Source: Candidatus Omnitrophota bacterium (GTDB lineage Bacteria > Omnitrophota > Koll11 > Gygaellales > JAHJCI01). From it: a DNA stretch of 5,593 nucleotides. Shown here piece by piece: positions 5,474-5,593 of the stretch. A program made the translations under genes and the position numbers. Within the stretch, counting starts at the first letter, position 1; each line of letters begins with the position of its first letter. Under the pieces are notes generated by a model. That model was not told the origin of the DNA and searched no databases. It saw nothing but the letters and a program-made list of their open reading frames with translations. The stretch spans positions 1-5,593 of the forward strand of contig JAUXFU010000065.1 of the NCBI GenBank assembly GCA_030622705.1, in the 5' to 3' direction.

Positions 5474-5544
5474 GCCTTAAATACAGAATTCCTGAAAGCG
5501 CTTTCTTTTTAGAAAAAATAAGCCTTGATAGTATGCAGAATTAG
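5470..5544 (+). CDS. Possible 24-residue ORF overlapping the plsY stop
   Basis: An ATG overlaps the plsY stop in an ATGA arrangement, the common geometry for translational coupling. It opens a 24-codon frame beginning MSLKYRIPES and ending DSMQN before TAG at 5542-5544. I recognise no family. It could be a small protein, the remnant of a longer gene, or chance. It contains both the palindrome at 5494-5505 and the -35 of a promoter candidate, which argues against strong coding constraint. Confidence 0.2.
   Translation: MSLKYRIPESAFFLEKISLDSMQN
5493..5506. promoter_or_regulatory. LacI/GalR-type operator-like palindrome
   Basis: TGAAAGCGCTTTCT contains the perfect 12-bp palindrome GAAAGCGCTTTC (5494-5505) with a central CG. 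This closely resembles the operator style bound by LacI/GalR-family repressors, including CcpA cre sites (TGWAANCGNTNWCA, one mismatch). It lies about 19 bp upstream of a good promoter candidate. No regulator gene is in the window, so the assignment is inference. Confidence 0.3.
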
Positions 5545-5553
5545 GGTTATATT
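5525..5553 (+). promoter_or_regulatory. Sigma70-like promoter pointing out of the right end
   Basis: TTGATA (5525-5530) and TATATT (5548-5553) are separated by exactly 17 bp. Each hexamer differs from consensus at one position. Transcription would begin near 5560 and run rightwards through an AT-rich leader with eight Ts at 5570-5577. All six frames are interrupted by stops up to the window end, so the target gene would lie beyond 5593. Confidence 0.45.
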
Positions 5554-5593
5554 TTATATAGGATGTAAGTTTTTTTTATCTCACTTTATAAAT

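Noticed and set aside
5548..5577. Intrinsic terminator from TATAT-TTT-ATATA followed by eight Ts
   Set aside because: The stem is only five A-T pairs and is separated from the T-run by nine bases, so it would be too weak and badly spaced.

Overview
The window is a gene-dense stretch of a bacterial chromosome with every gene on the + strand. It carries ordinary housekeeping functions: aromatic amino acid synthesis, nucleotide metabolism, translation, protein export and phospholipid synthesis. DNA is moderately AT-rich and Shine-Dalgarno sequences are nearly absent. No mobile-element, phage, plasmid or CRISPR genes are visible. Candidate taxa are uncultured PVC-affiliated bacteria such as Omnitrophota; this rests only on general gene-neighbourhood and protein style and is a low-confidence guess.

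Layout. Positions 1-126 hold the C-terminus of a type I-beta DAHP synthase, the first step of the shikimate pathway. Positions 127-267 hold three consecutive stem-loops, the last reaching into the start of tyrA (268 or 283 to 1116). Three bases later cmk begins (1120-1797). A 106-bp spacer (1798-1903) carries a stem-loop with two alternative pairings and one perfect DnaA-box 9-mer. lepA follows (1904-3700), then lepB (3724-4323), pgsA (4330-4884) and plsY (4859-5473); pgsA and plsY overlap by 26 bp. The last 120 bp (5474-5593) contain no convincing gene. They do contain a 12-bp palindrome and a good sigma70-like promoter, probably for a gene beyond the window.

How the genes fit together. DAHP synthase and TyrA act at the entry and at the tyrosine branch of aromatic synthesis. 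Cmk makes CDP and so feeds CTP, which is needed for CDP-diacylglycerol, the substrate of PgsA. PlsY and PgsA both consume glycerol-3-phosphate, for the first acylation and for the phosphatidylglycerol headgroup. LepA (EF4) and LepB (signal peptidase I) form the widespread lepA-lepB pair. Tight spacing from lepA to plsY suggests one transcript, perhaps with an extra leaderless promoter at lepB.

I found no exotic multi-gene system. The most unusual signal is non-coding: two adjacent palindromes between the DAHP synthase gene and tyrA have unrelated arms but the same apex pattern TTCGnnCTTTGnnCT, suggesting a family of small palindromic repeats. All functional calls rest on motif reading by eye; no database search was run.
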